A DNA stretch of 64,000 bases, from NCBI RefSeq assembly GCF_010723305.1, contig NZ_BLKW01000002.1, positions 1,984,001 to 2,048,000 of the forward strand, written 5' to 3'. The first letter of the stretch is position 1, and each line of letters starts with the position of its first letter. This DNA comes from Mycobacterium botniense. Its GTDB lineage: Bacteria > Actinomycetota > Actinomycetes > Mycobacteriales > Mycobacteriaceae. A program made the position numbers and the translations under genes. The notes under the pieces were generated by a model. That model did not search any database, was not told the DNA's origin, and saw only the letters and a list, made by a program, of their open reading frames with translations. This document shows positions 42,206 through 52,237 of the stretch, piece after piece.

Positions 42206-43063
42206 GTGACGCTTCGAGCCACCTATCCGCGACTGACCCGCGAACTTGAGCGGCCGTTCACCACCGTGCTGACCACGCTGAACCGCATCGGCGACCACAC
42301 CCTGTTTTACGGCAAGGCGCTGGCCGGGGCGCCGTTCGCCACCGCCCACTATCGGCGGGAAGTGGTGCGGCTGATCGCCGAAATCAGCATGGGCGCAGGC
42401 ACGTTGGCGATGATCGGCGGAACCGTGGTGATCGTCGGCTTCTTGACGCTGGCTGCCGGCGGGACGTTGGCGGTCCAGGGCTACAGCTCGCTGGGCAATA
42501 TCGGTATCGAGGCGTTGACCGGGTTTTTGGCGGCTTTTATCAACGTGCGTATCTCCGCCCCGGTGGTCGCCGGCATCGGCCTGGCAGCCACCTTCGGCGC
42601 CGGCGTGACCGCCCAGTTGGGCGCCATGCGGATCAACGAGGAAATCGACGCGCTGGAGTCCATGGCAATTCGCCCGATTTCGTATCTGGTGTCCACCCGC
42701 CTGGTGGCGGGGATGATCGCAATCACCCCCCTCTATTCCATCGCGGTCATCTTGTCATTCGTGGCGAGCCGGGGGGTGACGGTGTTTTTGTTCGGGCAAT
42801 CCGCCGGCCTCTACGACCACTACTTCAACACCTTCCTCAATCCGATCGATTTGTTGTGGTCGTTTCTGCAGGCCGTCCTGATGGCACTGACGATTCTGCT
42901 GATCCATACCTACTACGGTTATTTCGCCTCGGGTGGACCCAGTGGTGTCGGTGTCGCGGTAGGTAACGCGGTGCGCACCTCGCTGGTCGTGGTGGTATCG
43001 GTGACCTTGCTAGTCTCGCTGTCCATCTATGGCGCCAACGGCAACTTCAACCTGTCCGGGTGA
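42206..43063 (+). CDS. yrbEB: YrbE/MlaE family ABC permease, second subunit of Mce system
   Basis: 285 aa. Hydrophobic segments and the conserved cytosolic INEEIDALESMAIRPISYLVSTRL helix identify the partner of YrbEA. It starts GTG 42206 10 bp after YrbEA and ends 9 bp before mceA. The pair is the permease core of the importer. Confidence 0.93.
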   Translation: MTLRATYPRLTRELERPFTTVLTTLNRIGDHTLFYGKALAGAPFATAHYRREVVRLIAEISMGAGTLAMIGGTVVIVGFLTLAAGGTLAVQGYSSLGNIGIEALTGFLAAFINVRISAPVVAGIGLAATFGAGVTAQLGAMRINEEIDALESMAIRPISYLVSTRLVAGMIAITPLYSIAVILSFVASRGVTVFLFGQSAGLYDHYFNTFLNPIDLLWSFLQAVLMALTILLIHTYYGYFASGGPSGVGVAVGNAVRTSLVVVVSVTLLVSLSIYGANGNFNLSG

Positions 43064-43072
43064 GGAGGCTGG

Positions 43073-44335
43073 GTGACTGGAACGATCGGGCTGAATCCAA
43101 GGCCAGTCGGGGGCCAGCAGCGGCCGGCGGCTGTCAGCCCGCGCAGAGGCGCTCCAGCCTACCTGCGTCCTCTGGCGGGTCTGGCAACGATCGCCGTGAT
43201 CGCCGGGATTTTCGCCGTGGCCGCGACCCTCTTTCGCGGCGGCTTCACCTCCACCGTGCCGGTGACTGTGCTGTCGCCGCGCGCCGGCCTGGTGATGAAC
43301 CCGGACGCCAAGGTGAAGATGCGCGGTGTGCAGGTGGGCAAGGTTGCCTCGATCGAGCCGCTACCCAACGGCCAAGCAGCTCTTCGCCTGGCGATCTATC
43401 CGTCGCAGCTGCGTTTCATTCCGGCAAATGTGCTGGTCGACATCACATCGTCGACGGTTTTCGGAGCCAAGTTTGTCGACCTGGTGCCGCCGGCCGAGCC
43501 CTCACCGCAGCATCTGCGCGCCGGAGAGGTGCTCGACACCAAACACGTCATGGTTGAAATCAACACTGTTTTTCAGCAGTTGACATCCGTACTGTCCAAG
43601 ATCGAGCCGGAAAAACTGAACGAGACCCTGGGCGCGTTGGCGAAAGCGTTCAGCGGCCGGGGCGCCAAACTGGGCCAGGCGCTAAGCGACCTGGATTCTT
43701 TTCTGGCCACGGTGGATCCCAGCCTTCCCGCCCTCAACCGCGACATCGCGATGTCACCGCCGGTGTTCAATGCGTACGCCGACGCGGCACCGGATCTGGT
43801 CAAAACTGCCGCCAATGCGACCAAGATCAGCAAGACCATCGTCGATGAGCAACGCAACCTGGATGCGTTGCTGGTCAGCGCGATCGGTTTGGCCGACATC
43901 GGAAACGACGTGGTGGGCAGCAACCGCAAACCGCTCACCGAGGTCCTGCACCTGCTGGTGCCCACCACCGATCTGACCAACCAGTACAACAAGGCCCTGA
44001 ACTGCGGCCTTGCCGGGGTCGGGGTGTTGGCGAAGGGTTTCCCGTTGTATGAACCAGGAATCGCGATATCGGCCAGCCTCACGTGGGGCGCCGAGCGCTA
44101 CCGGTATCCGACGCATTTACCGAAAGTCGCCGCGACGGGCGGCCCACAATGCCTGGACCTGCCGAGGATTCCGTTCGGCTCCTATGAGCCGTACGTGGTC
44201 GCCGATGTCGGCGCGAACCCTTGGGAATACGGGAACCAGCAGCTGCTGATCAACTCTGACCTTCTCAAACAGCTGCTCTACGGTCCGATCGCTGGTCCAC
44301 CGCGCAACTCCGCCCAGATCGGAGAGCCCGGATGA
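43073..44335 (+). CDS. mceA: Mce family protein A
   Basis: 420 aa. One N-terminal membrane anchor (about 37-57, LAGLATIAVIAGIFAVAATLF), then the MCE domain (TVLSPRAGLVMNPDAKVKM, GVQVGKVASI) and a helical periplasmic domain. MCE subunits are thought to make the tunnel that carries lipid across the envelope. GTG 43073 start; its end overlaps mceB by 4 bp. Which of the known mce families this operon matches needs alignment. Confidence 0.92.
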   Translation: MTGTIGLNPRPVGGQQRPAAVSPRRGAPAYLRPLAGLATIAVIAGIFAVAATLFRGGFTSTVPVTVLSPRAGLVMNPDAKVKMRGVQVGKVASIEPLPNGQAALRLAIYPSQLRFIPANVLVDITSSTVFGAKFVDLVPPAEPSPQHLRAGEVLDTKHVMVEINTVFQQLTSVLSKIEPEKLNETLGALAKAFSGRGAKLGQALSDLDSFLATVDPSLPALNRDIAMSPPVFNAYADAAPDLVKTAANATKISKTIVDEQRNLDALLVSAIGLADIGNDVVGSNRKPLTEVLHLLVPTTDLTNQYNKALNCGLAGVGVLAKGFPLYEPGIAISASLTWGAERYRYPTHLPKVAATGGPQCLDLPRIPFGSYEPYVVADVGANPWEYGNQQLLINSDLLKQLLYGPIAGPPRNSAQIGEPG

Positions 44336-45360
44336 TGGGCTCAATGCGCGCGACGCTGATCAAGTTCGGAGTCTTCGCCATCGTGATGGCGGTACTGACC
44401 GCGTTTTTGTTCTTCATCTTCGGCCAGTACCGCACCGGTGCGACAACCGGGTATTCCGCGGTTTTCAATGATGTTTCGCGGCTTAAGTCTGGAGATTCGG
44501 TGCGGGTCGCGGGCATCCGGGTGGGAACCGTCAACGGTGTCTCGCTGCGCCCCGACAAAAAGGTTGTGGTCAAATTCGACGCCGACCGCAGCATCGTGCT
44601 CACTGATGGCACCAGGGCGGCAGTTCGCTACCTCAACCTGGTCGGGGATCGCTACCTTGAACTCCTCGACGGCCCGGGATCAACCAAGCGGCTGTCGGCC
44701 GGGGGGCAGATTCCGGTGGACCACACCTCCCCGGCGCTCGACCTCGACCTGTTGCTCGGCGGGCTGAAACCTGTGATCCAGGGCCTGAATGCGCACGATG
44801 TCAATGCGCTCTCATCAGCGCTGCTGCAGGTCTTCCAGGGCCAGGGCGGAACTCTCGAGTCGTTGTTCGCCAAAACAGCATCGTTCTCGAACGCGTTGGC
44901 CGACAACGACCAAACCGTACAACAACTCATCGACAACCTGAACGCCGTAGTGGCCACACTGTCGAAGGACGGTGAGAAGTTCTCGGGTGCGATCGATCGC
45001 CTCGAGCGGCTTATCGGCGGGTTATCGGAAGACCGCGATTCTATCGGCGCTGCTATCGACGCGCTGAGCCGGGGAGCAGCGTCACTGGCGGATCTGCTGT
45101 CTAGCGCACGGCCGCCGCTGGCGGGCACGGTCGAGCAGCTGAGCCGGTTGGCCCCGCTGCTCGATCAGGATAAAGACCGCCTCGACGCCGCTGTCCAAAA
45201 AGCGCCGAAGAACTACCGCAAACTGGTCCGGCTGGGTGTATTCGGCGCCACCATCCCCTACTACGTCTGCGGGTTGTGGATCCGGGGCACGGATCTGCAA
45301 GGCAAGACAGTGGTTGCGCCGTGGTTCAAGTCAGAGGCCGGAAGGTGCAAGGAACCCTGA
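44332..45360 (+). CDS. mceB: Mce family protein B
   Basis: 342 aa. Membrane anchor about 8-30 (FGVFAIVMAVLTAFLFFIF), MCE domain YSAVFNDVSRLKSGDSVRVAG with GIRVGTVNGV, then a long helical region to WIRGTDLQGK. Both ends are coupled: ATGA with mceA, and the stop shares a base with the mceC ATG. Confidence 0.92.
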   Translation: MMGSMRATLIKFGVFAIVMAVLTAFLFFIFGQYRTGATTGYSAVFNDVSRLKSGDSVRVAGIRVGTVNGVSLRPDKKVVVKFDADRSIVLTDGTRAAVRYLNLVGDRYLELLDGPGSTKRLSAGGQIPVDHTSPALDLDLLLGGLKPVIQGLNAHDVNALSSALLQVFQGQGGTLESLFAKTASFSNALADNDQTVQQLIDNLNAVVATLSKDGEKFSGAIDRLERLIGGLSEDRDSIGAAIDALSRGAASLADLLSSARPPLAGTVEQLSRLAPLLDQDKDRLDAAVQKAPKNYRKLVRLGVFGATIPYYVCGLWIRGTDLQGKTVVAPWFKSEAGRCKEP

Positions 45361-46478
45361 TGTTGAAGTATCGCGGAGCTGGTCTGATCAAGGCGGGGTT
45401 CATCGGCGCTGTGCTGGCCGTGTTGATCATCTTGGTCGGACTGTCGCCCCAGCAACTGATTTCGTGGGCGACAGCGGTGCGCTACCAGGCGTTGTTCACC
45501 GAAGCCGGCGGACTCGCGGCGGGCAACGACGTCACGGTCTCGGGGATCAAGGTTGGCACGGTGTCGAAGGTATCGCTTCGCAACGGCGACGCTTTGGTGA
45601 CGTTCAGCCTCAACGGAAAAGTGCAGCTCGGCTCTGACACCACCGCGCACATCCGCACCGGCACGCTGTTGGGCGAGCGGGTGCTGACCTTGGAGTCGGC
45701 CGGCGGCGGGACCATGCATCCGATGGAGGTCATTCCGATCTCACGGACCTCCTCGCCGTATTCCCTGACCGAGGCGGTCAGCGATTTCACCACCTACGCC
45801 GCCGATACCAACACCGCGACGCTCAACCAGTCGCTGGACACGCTGTCGGCGACGCTCAACCAGATCGCACCGCAACTGGGGCCGACCTTTGACGCGCTGA
45901 CACGGTTATCGCGAACCCTCAACGGCCGCAACAAGACGCTGGGCGACTTGTTCAAAAGCGCAGCCGATGTCAGCGGAGTTCTCTCCGAACGCAGCCAGCA
46001 AGTCAACAAGCTGATCCTCAACTCCGACGACCTGCTGCAGGTCCTGGTGGCGCGCCGCCAGGAGATCGTCGCGCTGCTGGCCAGCACGTCGGCAGTGGCT
46101 AAGCAGCTGTCGGGGTTGGTGCACGACAACGAAAGCAAACTCGCGCCGACGCTGGAGAAGCTGAATTCGGTGATCGCGATGCTGGAGAAGAACCGCGACA
46201 ATATCGGCCAAGCGCTGCCGGCACTTGCGAAATATGAGATCACGGTGGGCGAGGCCGTCGCCAGCGGCTTCTACTACCAAGCATTCGTGCCCAACTTCCT
46301 CATCCCGCAACTTTTTCAGCCGTTCCTGGACTACCTGTGGGGTTTCCGCACCTTCGACACAGCTCGCGGACCCGGCTTCCCCTCGCCGGTACCACGGGAA
46401 TTGGTCCCCTGGCCGTACAACGCTATTCCGCCGTGTCCTGGCTGTACGTTGGGCGGAAGGATCGGAGGATCACAATGA
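45360..46478 (+). CDS. mceC: Mce family protein C
   Basis: 372 aa. N-terminal anchor AGFIGAVLAVLIILVGLSP, MCE domain RYQALFTEAGGLAAGNDVTV with GIKVGTVSKV, then helices. ATG 45360 uses the A of the mceB stop; the frame open further upstream lies inside mceB. It ends in LVPWPYNAIPPCPGCTLGG and overlaps mceD by 4 bp. Confidence 0.92.
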   Translation: MLKYRGAGLIKAGFIGAVLAVLIILVGLSPQQLISWATAVRYQALFTEAGGLAAGNDVTVSGIKVGTVSKVSLRNGDALVTFSLNGKVQLGSDTTAHIRTGTLLGERVLTLESAGGGTMHPMEVIPISRTSSPYSLTEAVSDFTTYAADTNTATLNQSLDTLSATLNQIAPQLGPTFDALTRLSRTLNGRNKTLGDLFKSAADVSGVLSERSQQVNKLILNSDDLLQVLVARRQEIVALLASTSAVAKQLSGLVHDNESKLAPTLEKLNSVIAMLEKNRDNIGQALPALAKYEITVGEAVASGFYYQAFVPNFLIPQLFQPFLDYLWGFRTFDTARGPGFPSPVPRELVPWPYNAIPPCPGCTLGGRIGGSQ

Positions 46479-47878
46479 TCCCGCGCACCAGGCTGGCGGC
46501 CGTGCTGGCGATCACGTTGGCGGGCCTCGTCGTTGCCGGCGCGGTATTGACCATCCGGGACGTGTTTTTGCGCCCGCAGACCATCACCGCCTACTTCACC
46601 ACAGCGACCGCGATCTACCCCGGCGATGAGGTGCGGGTCTCCGGTGTCAAGGTCGGCACGATCAAGTCGATTCAGCCGCAGGGTACGCAGGCCAAGGTGA
46701 CCCTCGAGGTCGAACGCGGCGTGCCCATTCCGGCGGACGCGAAAGCAGTGATCGTCGCCCAGAATCTGGTGGCGGCGCGTTATGTCCAGCTTACTCCCGC
46801 CTATCGGTCGAGCGGCCCCATCATGCCCGACGGCGCGGTGATACCGGTGGAACGCACGGCCGTGCCCGTCGAGTGGGATGAAGTGAAAACCCAGTTGATG
46901 CGGTTGGCAACGGATCTGGGGCCCAACAGTCAGGTGTCGACGCCCTCGGTGGCGCGGTTCATCGACACGGCCGCAAACGCACTCGAAGGCAACGGCGACA
47001 AACTCCGGCAGACGCTGGCCCAACTGTCCGGGGTGGGAAGGATTCTCGCCGAGGGCAGTGGCAACGTCGTCGACATCATCAAAAACCTGCAAACCTTTGT
47101 CACCGCGCTGCGCGACAGCAACGTTGAGATCGTGCGGTTCAACGACCGGCTGGCCACCCTCACCAGCGTGGTCAATGACAGCCGATCCGAGCTGGACGCG
47201 GCGCTGAACGAGCTGTCCACGGCCGTCGGCGAAGTGCAGCGATTCATCGCCGGCACCCGCGACCGGACCAGCGAGCAGATCCAGCGGTTGGCCAATGTCA
47301 CCCAGACGCTGGCCGATCAGCACATGGCATTGGAAAACGTTCTGCACGTCGCACCGAATGCGCTCGCGAACTTCTACAGCGACTACAACCCCGATACCGG
47401 GACCGTCGTGGGCGGCTTCGGGATAATAGATTTCGCCAATCCAGTGGCCTCGGGTTTAATGGTGCCGCTGCCCATTCCCGGCTGCACGCAAGTCGCCACC
47501 GTCGAAAACGTGACCGCGGTCGAAACGGGCAAACTGTGCGCCCTGTTCCTCGGTCCCGGGTTGCGGCTGCTCAACTTCAACAATCTGCCGTTCCCCATCA
47601 GCCCGTTTCTGCAGCCGTCGGCCCACCCGGAAAACATCATCTACACCGAGCCGCGGCTGGCGCCCGGTGGTGAGGGCCCCAAACCCGGACCGCCCGAGAT
47701 GCCGCCCGCGGTGTCGGCATATACCGGACTGCCGGGTGATCCGGTGGGACCGCCGGGGGCGGTGCCGCCGGCGCGGATACCGGGCGCAGCGATGCCGCTG
47801 CCGCCGCCGCCGACCACGCCCGCGCCGCCGCCGAGTTTGCCGGGCATGCTGCTGCCGGCCGAAGGACCGCAACCATGA
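46475..47878 (+). CDS. mceD: Mce family protein D, proline-rich tail
   Basis: 467 aa. Anchor about 8-27 (AAVLAITLAGLVVAGAVLTI), MCE domain ITAYFTTATAIYPGDEVRV and GVKVGTIKSI, helical domain, and a Pro-rich low-complexity tail over the last 60 residues. ATG 46475 overlaps the mceC stop. The tail probably sits at the cell wall or outer membrane. Confidence 0.92.
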   Translation: MIPRTRLAAVLAITLAGLVVAGAVLTIRDVFLRPQTITAYFTTATAIYPGDEVRVSGVKVGTIKSIQPQGTQAKVTLEVERGVPIPADAKAVIVAQNLVAARYVQLTPAYRSSGPIMPDGAVIPVERTAVPVEWDEVKTQLMRLATDLGPNSQVSTPSVARFIDTAANALEGNGDKLRQTLAQLSGVGRILAEGSGNVVDIIKNLQTFVTALRDSNVEIVRFNDRLATLTSVVNDSRSELDAALNELSTAVGEVQRFIAGTRDRTSEQIQRLANVTQTLADQHMALENVLHVAPNALANFYSDYNPDTGTVVGGFGIIDFANPVASGLMVPLPIPGCTQVATVENVTAVETGKLCALFLGPGLRLLNFNNLPFPISPFLQPSAHPENIIYTEPRLAPGGEGPKPGPPEMPPAVSAYTGLPGDPVGPPGAVPPARIPGAAMPLPPPPTTPAPPPSLPGMLLPAEGPQP

Positions 47879-49182
47879 CCGCCCGGGCCGCCGTTCGGCG
47901 GGCGCTGGCCATCGGCGCCTGCGTCGTGCTCGGCACGAGTGGATGCGCTTTCCACGGTCTGAACTCGCTACCGTTGCCCGGCGCGGTCGGACGCGGGCCC
48001 GGAGCTGACATCTACCATGTCGAGATCGCGAACGTCGGCACGCTGGAATCGAATTCACCGGTCCTGATGGATGACGTCGTGGTCGGCAGCGTCGGCCCGA
48101 TGAGGGTGAAAGGCTGGCACGCCGACGTCGAGATTTCGGTGAAGCATAACGTCGTTGTCCCCGCTAATGCGGTGGCCAGCGTCGGCCAGACCAGCCTGTT
48201 GGGGTCGATGCATCTGGAGCTGAATCCGCCGCTGGGCCAGCCCGCGCGCGGACGGCTGCGACCGGGTGCCACCATCCCGCTGAACCGCTCATCGACTTAT
48301 CCGTCAACAGAGCAAACGCTGTCGTCGCTGGCGGTCGTGATCAACGGCGGAGGACTGGGCCAGATCGGCGAAATCATCCACAACTTCAACGCCGCCTTGT
48401 CCGGGCGGGAGGGTGCCGTGCGTGACCTGATTACCCGCCTGGACACGTTCGTGGGCACCCTCGACCAGCAGCGCGACAACATCGTCGCGTCCATCCAAGC
48501 GCTGAACCGGCTTTCGGCCACATTCGCCGGACAGCGCGACGTCCTCGCGCAGGCGCTGCGCAAGATCCCACCCGCGTTGGACGTGCTGATTAGAGAGCGG
48601 CCGCGCCTGACGACGGCCCTGGACAAACTTCGCGTCTTCAGCGACACCGCCACCAAGCTTGTCAACGACACCCAGGCCGACTTGGTGCGGAACCTGAAGA
48701 ATCTGGAGCCGACTATCCGTGCGCTGGCTGATCTCGGGCCGGATATCGACGCCGAACTGGCGTACTTGCCGACATTTCCATTCCCCCAGAGTTTCATCGA
48801 CCGCGGGGTTCGCGGCGACTACTTCAACCTGTTTGCGCATTTGGACCTGACAATTCCGCGGCTCAAGCGAGGGCTGCTCTTGGGGACCCACTGGGGGCAA
48901 ATACGTGCCGAGGAGCCGCCGGCACCCGGAGACCCGTATTGGTTGAACTACACACTGGATCCGCTGCATGCGGGCGTGACACCGCAGCTCCCCGGGCCGC
49001 CACCCGCGAGTGCCCAGCCGCCGCCGCCCGGGGCTGCGCCGTCGCTACCTGGTCCGCCGCCGGCCGGAGCAGTACCGCCGCTGCCCGGTGCGGGTCTGGC
49101 TGAAACGCCTTCGCCACCAGCCGATCACGGCCCGCCGCCCGGTCCGCCACCGGCGGCCCCTCTCAACGGAGGGGGTGGCTGA
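47875..49182 (+). CDS. mceE: Mce family lipoprotein E
   Basis: 435 aa. Signal peptide ends in a lipobox-like TSGC with Cys24 as lipid-modified residue, as in the LprK-type member of mce operons. MCE domain DIYHVEIANVGTLESNSPVLM with VVGSVGPM. The last 70 residues are Pro- and Gly-rich. It overlaps mceD by 4 bp and mceF by one base. Confidence 0.92.
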   Translation: MTARAAVRRALAIGACVVLGTSGCAFHGLNSLPLPGAVGRGPGADIYHVEIANVGTLESNSPVLMDDVVVGSVGPMRVKGWHADVEISVKHNVVVPANAVASVGQTSLLGSMHLELNPPLGQPARGRLRPGATIPLNRSSTYPSTEQTLSSLAVVINGGGLGQIGEIIHNFNAALSGREGAVRDLITRLDTFVGTLDQQRDNIVASIQALNRLSATFAGQRDVLAQALRKIPPALDVLIRERPRLTTALDKLRVFSDTATKLVNDTQADLVRNLKNLEPTIRALADLGPDIDAELAYLPTFPFPQSFIDRGVRGDYFNLFAHLDLTIPRLKRGLLLGTHWGQIRAEEPPAPGDPYWLNYTLDPLHAGVTPQLPGPPPASAQPPPPGAAPSLPGPPPAGAVPPLPGAGLAETPSPPADHGPPPGPPPAAPLNGGGG

Positions 49183-50915
49183 TGCTGAGCCGCTTTGTCC
49201 GGATTCAGCTGGCGATCTTCACGTTCGTGGGGATCGTTGGTGTGATCGCGATGGCCCTCGTCTATATCCAGGTACCGACCTTGCTGGGCATCGGGCGCAT
49301 GACAGTGACCCTTGAGCTACCGGCCTCAGGGGGCCTGTACCGGTTTTCCAACGTAACCTACCGGGGTGTGCCGGTGGGGAAAGTCACTGCGGTGGGGCTG
49401 ACACCCCACGGCACGAAAGCCACGCTGTCCCTGGCCACCTCACCCAAGATTCCGGCGGACTTGCGAGCAGAGGTGCGCAGTATCTCGGCGGTCGGCGAAC
49501 AGTACGTCGACTTGCGGCCGCGAACCGACGGCCCGCCTTACCTGCGCGACGGTTCGGTCATACCCATGCGCGACGCCACGATCCCGCAACCGGTCGGGCC
49601 CATGCTCGATCAGGTCAGCGCCTTGATCAACAGCATTCCCGGGAACAAACTCAACCGATTGCTTGATGAGTCGTTCCACGGCTTCAACGGGTCCGGTTTC
49701 GACCTGGGATCACTGTTCGACTCGTCGGCCACCGTCTCCCGCGACGCCAACAGTGTCGCCAACCGGACCCGTGGCCTCGTCGACGACACCGGCCCGCTGC
49801 TGGATTCACAAGCACGCACCACCGACGCGATCAGAACCTGGGCGCGCAGCCTCGCCGGGATCTCGGATGTGCTGGTGACCGACGATTCGCGGGTGCGCAC
49901 CCTGTTGCAGAACGGACCCGAAGCCGCCAACGAGGCGTCGCGGCTGCTCGAGCAGGTCAAACCGACGCTGCCGGTGCTGCTGGCCAACCTCACCACCATC
50001 GGCCAGATCGGCGTGACATATCACCCCTCGTTGGAGCAGTTGCTGGTGCTGCTGCCACCGATTGTTGCCGCACTGCAAACAGCCAATCCGCCCAATCATT
50101 CGGACGGTTTGGCTGAAGGTGACTTCGCCCTCACGATCGACGACCCGCCGATCTGCACGGTCGGCTTCCTGCCGCCCAGCCAATGGCGATCCCCGGCCGA
50201 CGAAAGTGATATCGATACACCCGACGGGCTGTACTGCAAACTGCCGCAGGATTCGCCGATCGCCGTTCGCGGCGCCCGCAACTATCCGTGCATGGGCCAT
50301 CCCGGCAAACGCGCTCCCACGGTCGAAATCTGCAATAGCGACAAGCCATACGAGCCGCTGGCGATGAGGCAGCACACGCTGGGCCCCTACCCGTTGGATC
50401 CAAACCTGCTCGCCCAGGGCATCCCGCCCGATGACCGGGTCACCTTCGGTGACAGGATCTTCGCCCCGAAGGAGGGAACGCCGCTGCCGCCGGGGGCGGT
50501 CCCACGGGGAACACCGCCGGGGCCCAGAGGAGAATACGGGCCGCCGGGACCGGGGCACGCCGCACCGCCGGCGCCGTCGTCCACACCGCCACCGGCGGCC
50601 ACCATGTCACCGCTGTCGGCCGACCTTGCGTCCATCGCGCCACTCGACGTACCCGCCCCAGGTGAGATTCCGTCACCGCCACCGGTGCCCGCACCGCCGC
50701 CGGTTGCCACGGCACCCGACACGGTCACTGGTGCACGGCCGCAGGCGGCTCCAAGCTCGTTCGGGACCAAGGCATCCGGACCGTTGGTTGCGATCGCCCA
50801 GTACGACCCGCGCACTGGGCGATACGTCGGCCCCGATGGCCGCTTATACCAGCAGTCAGACCTGGCGCACCCGGGGTCGGCCAAAAGATGGCAAGACCTG
50901 ATGCTGCCCGCCTGA
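49182..50915 (+). CDS. mceF: Mce family protein F, long proline-rich tail
   Basis: 577 aa. Membrane anchor about 9-29 (QLAIFTFVGIVGVIAMALV), MCE domain MTVTLELPASGGLYRFSNVTY with GVPVGKVTAVG, helical domain, conserved Cys pair region (PPICTVGFLP; GLYCKLP; YPCMG; EICNS), a Pro/Ala-rich linker about 425-525, and a closing block IAQYDPRTGRYVGPDGRLYQ. Last of the operon; it ends 55 bp from a convergent gene. Confidence 0.92.
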   Translation: MLSRFVRIQLAIFTFVGIVGVIAMALVYIQVPTLLGIGRMTVTLELPASGGLYRFSNVTYRGVPVGKVTAVGLTPHGTKATLSLATSPKIPADLRAEVRSISAVGEQYVDLRPRTDGPPYLRDGSVIPMRDATIPQPVGPMLDQVSALINSIPGNKLNRLLDESFHGFNGSGFDLGSLFDSSATVSRDANSVANRTRGLVDDTGPLLDSQARTTDAIRTWARSLAGISDVLVTDDSRVRTLLQNGPEAANEASRLLEQVKPTLPVLLANLTTIGQIGVTYHPSLEQLLVLLPPIVAALQTANPPNHSDGLAEGDFALTIDDPPICTVGFLPPSQWRSPADESDIDTPDGLYCKLPQDSPIAVRGARNYPCMGHPGKRAPTVEICNSDKPYEPLAMRQHTLGPYPLDPNLLAQGIPPDDRVTFGDRIFAPKEGTPLPPGAVPRGTPPGPRGEYGPPGPGHAAPPAPSSTPPPAATMSPLSADLASIAPLDVPAPGEIPSPPPVPAPPPVATAPDTVTGARPQAAPSSFGTKASGPLVAIAQYDPRTGRYVGPDGRLYQQSDLAHPGSAKRWQDLMLPA

Positions 50916-50970
50916 ACCCGATTGGGAGCGCCGGCGCCCAGCTGGATCCGGGGGAGCTACGAGCGGCCGA

Positions 50971-51492
50971 TCACCCGATCTTGTCTAGACGGAACGGGAG
51001 CTCGACGGTGAGCCACTTGTTTTGCCCGCAGGCACCGCTCGGTCCAACCGTCTTGTCCTTACCCGCGAGCGTCGGCGAGCCGATCTGCGCTTCAGCGTTG
51101 GAGTTCACCGGAATGAAGTAGAACGTCTGCTTCCCGGTGTAACTGGTGCCGTCCGGGCACGTTTCCCAGTTGGGCACATCGCGTTTCACATACCAGAGGG
51201 CTCCGTCATGCGTATATATCGGAGCGCTCCAACCCTGGTCGCTGGTCACCGTGCCGGTGCATTCCTCGAATGTTGTGCATGAGGAACTGATCGTCCATAT
51301 GCTGGTGACTGTTGCTTCGTTGTGGAATTGGTCATTGGTCTTGGCCCAATCGCCGATGGATGTGGCGCGGTACGTGCCGTTGAGCGCCACGTCCTCCTTG
51401 GTGGTCGCCCGGGCCGTCGACGCCATGCCGAAGACGCCGAAGACAGTGCCAACCAACACCATTGCGGTGGCGACCGTTCCCGTCGAACGCAT
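50971..51492 (-). CDS. Exported protein of unknown function
   Basis: 173 aa. Signal peptide TGTVATAMVLVGTVFGVFG ending around ASTARA, then a Trp/Cys-rich mature domain (GTYRATSIGDWAKTNDQ; CTTFEECTGTVTSDQGWSAPIY; WETCPDGTSYTGKQTFYF). Such proteins are common next to mce loci but have no assigned role. ATG 51492 follows GAGGAG; the longer upstream frame has no signal peptide. Convergent with mceF and downstream of the Mce-associated genes. Confidence 0.82.
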   Translation of the reverse strand: MRSTGTVATAMVLVGTVFGVFGMASTARATTKEDVALNGTYRATSIGDWAKTNDQFHNEATVTSIWTISSSCTTFEECTGTVTSDQGWSAPIYTHDGALWYVKRDVPNWETCPDGTSYTGKQTFYFIPVNSNAEAQIGSPTLAGKDKTVGPSGACGQNKWLTVELPFRLDKIG

Positions 51493-51625
51493 CACGAGCT
51501 CCTCGGCGCACGTCGATCCGACCGTGCCGATGCGGTTGCCCGCATCCGGTAGCGGCACTCTCGCGCGATGAGAATAACACCGGCCGCCGCGACCGGGTGC
51601 GGATTCAAAACAAAGACCGCAGCGC

Positions 51626-52237
51626 TCATAGCAGGGGGTCGAATTTCGCGATGAGCCAAGAACCATTGACCTTCGTCAACGTCACCCGGACGCTACTGGC
51701 AGTCACCAGTGGTTCCGGCTTGTCTTTGGTTGTGGTGGTCTGGTCGAGGAACACCAACACGACGGCCGAATCCGGGTGTAACTCCGAAACCGCCGCCCGA
51801 ACCACTTTGGCGGTTGTGGCGATGTGCTTGTCTCGGGCCGTCGGCGCGACAACCTGTTCGGTGAACTTGCTGTAGTAGGCCAGGAAATCGCCGGTGAGGT
51901 GTGTCTTCGCCTTGGCGAAATCACGGTCCAGGTGTTCGGGGGAGTACGACAGTGTTGCCACAGCACCGTCTGAAGCCGCTCGAATCGCCTGGCGGGCTAC
52001 CGCGTCGTCGACCCGCTGATCCGGACGGTACTGGAAGAAATACACCCCGGCTGCAAGTCCCAGCGCGGCGACCACCGCCGCCGTCAGCACAATCGGGCGC
52101 CAGGCGGCCAGACAGCGTCGGGCCCAGCGCACGATCACGCTGACGAAACGGGTGGGCTCTTTCCGGCCGCGTGGAGTTTCCGTGCTGTCCTGCCGCGGCT
52201 CAGCGCTGTGCACCGGCGATTCTTGGTCGACCGTCAC
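51626..52237 (-). CDS. Mce-associated membrane protein
   Basis: 203 aa. One membrane segment about 49-69 (IVLTAAVVAALGLAAGVYFFQY), with a charged cytosolic N-terminus and an NTF2-like extracellular domain (VARQAIRAASDGAVATLSYSPEHLDRDFAKAK; VNGSWLIAKFDPLL), the standard Mam layout. GTG 52237 overlaps the stop of the upstream Mam gene (GTGA). Mam proteins stabilise the Mce complexes. Unusually, it is on the opposite strand to the mce operon. Confidence 0.88.
   Translation of the reverse strand: MTVDQESPVHSAEPRQDSTETPRGRKEPTRFVSVIVRWARRCLAAWRPIVLTAAVVAALGLAAGVYFFQYRPDQRVDDAVARQAIRAASDGAVATLSYSPEHLDRDFAKAKTHLTGDFLAYYSKFTEQVVAPTARDKHIATTAKVVRAAVSELHPDSAVVLVFLDQTTTTKDKPEPLVTASSVRVTLTKVNGSWLIAKFDPLL

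Noticed and set aside
47641..48058. Gly/Pro-rich antisense frames over the mceD tail, resembling PE_PGRS-like composition
   Set aside because: They are the complement of the proline-rich MceD tail; no PE domain or start.
50916..50970. GC-rich inverted repeat GCGCCGGCGC after mceF as a terminator
   Set aside because: Short self-complementary GC stretch without a proper loop; such stretches are common by chance at this GC content.
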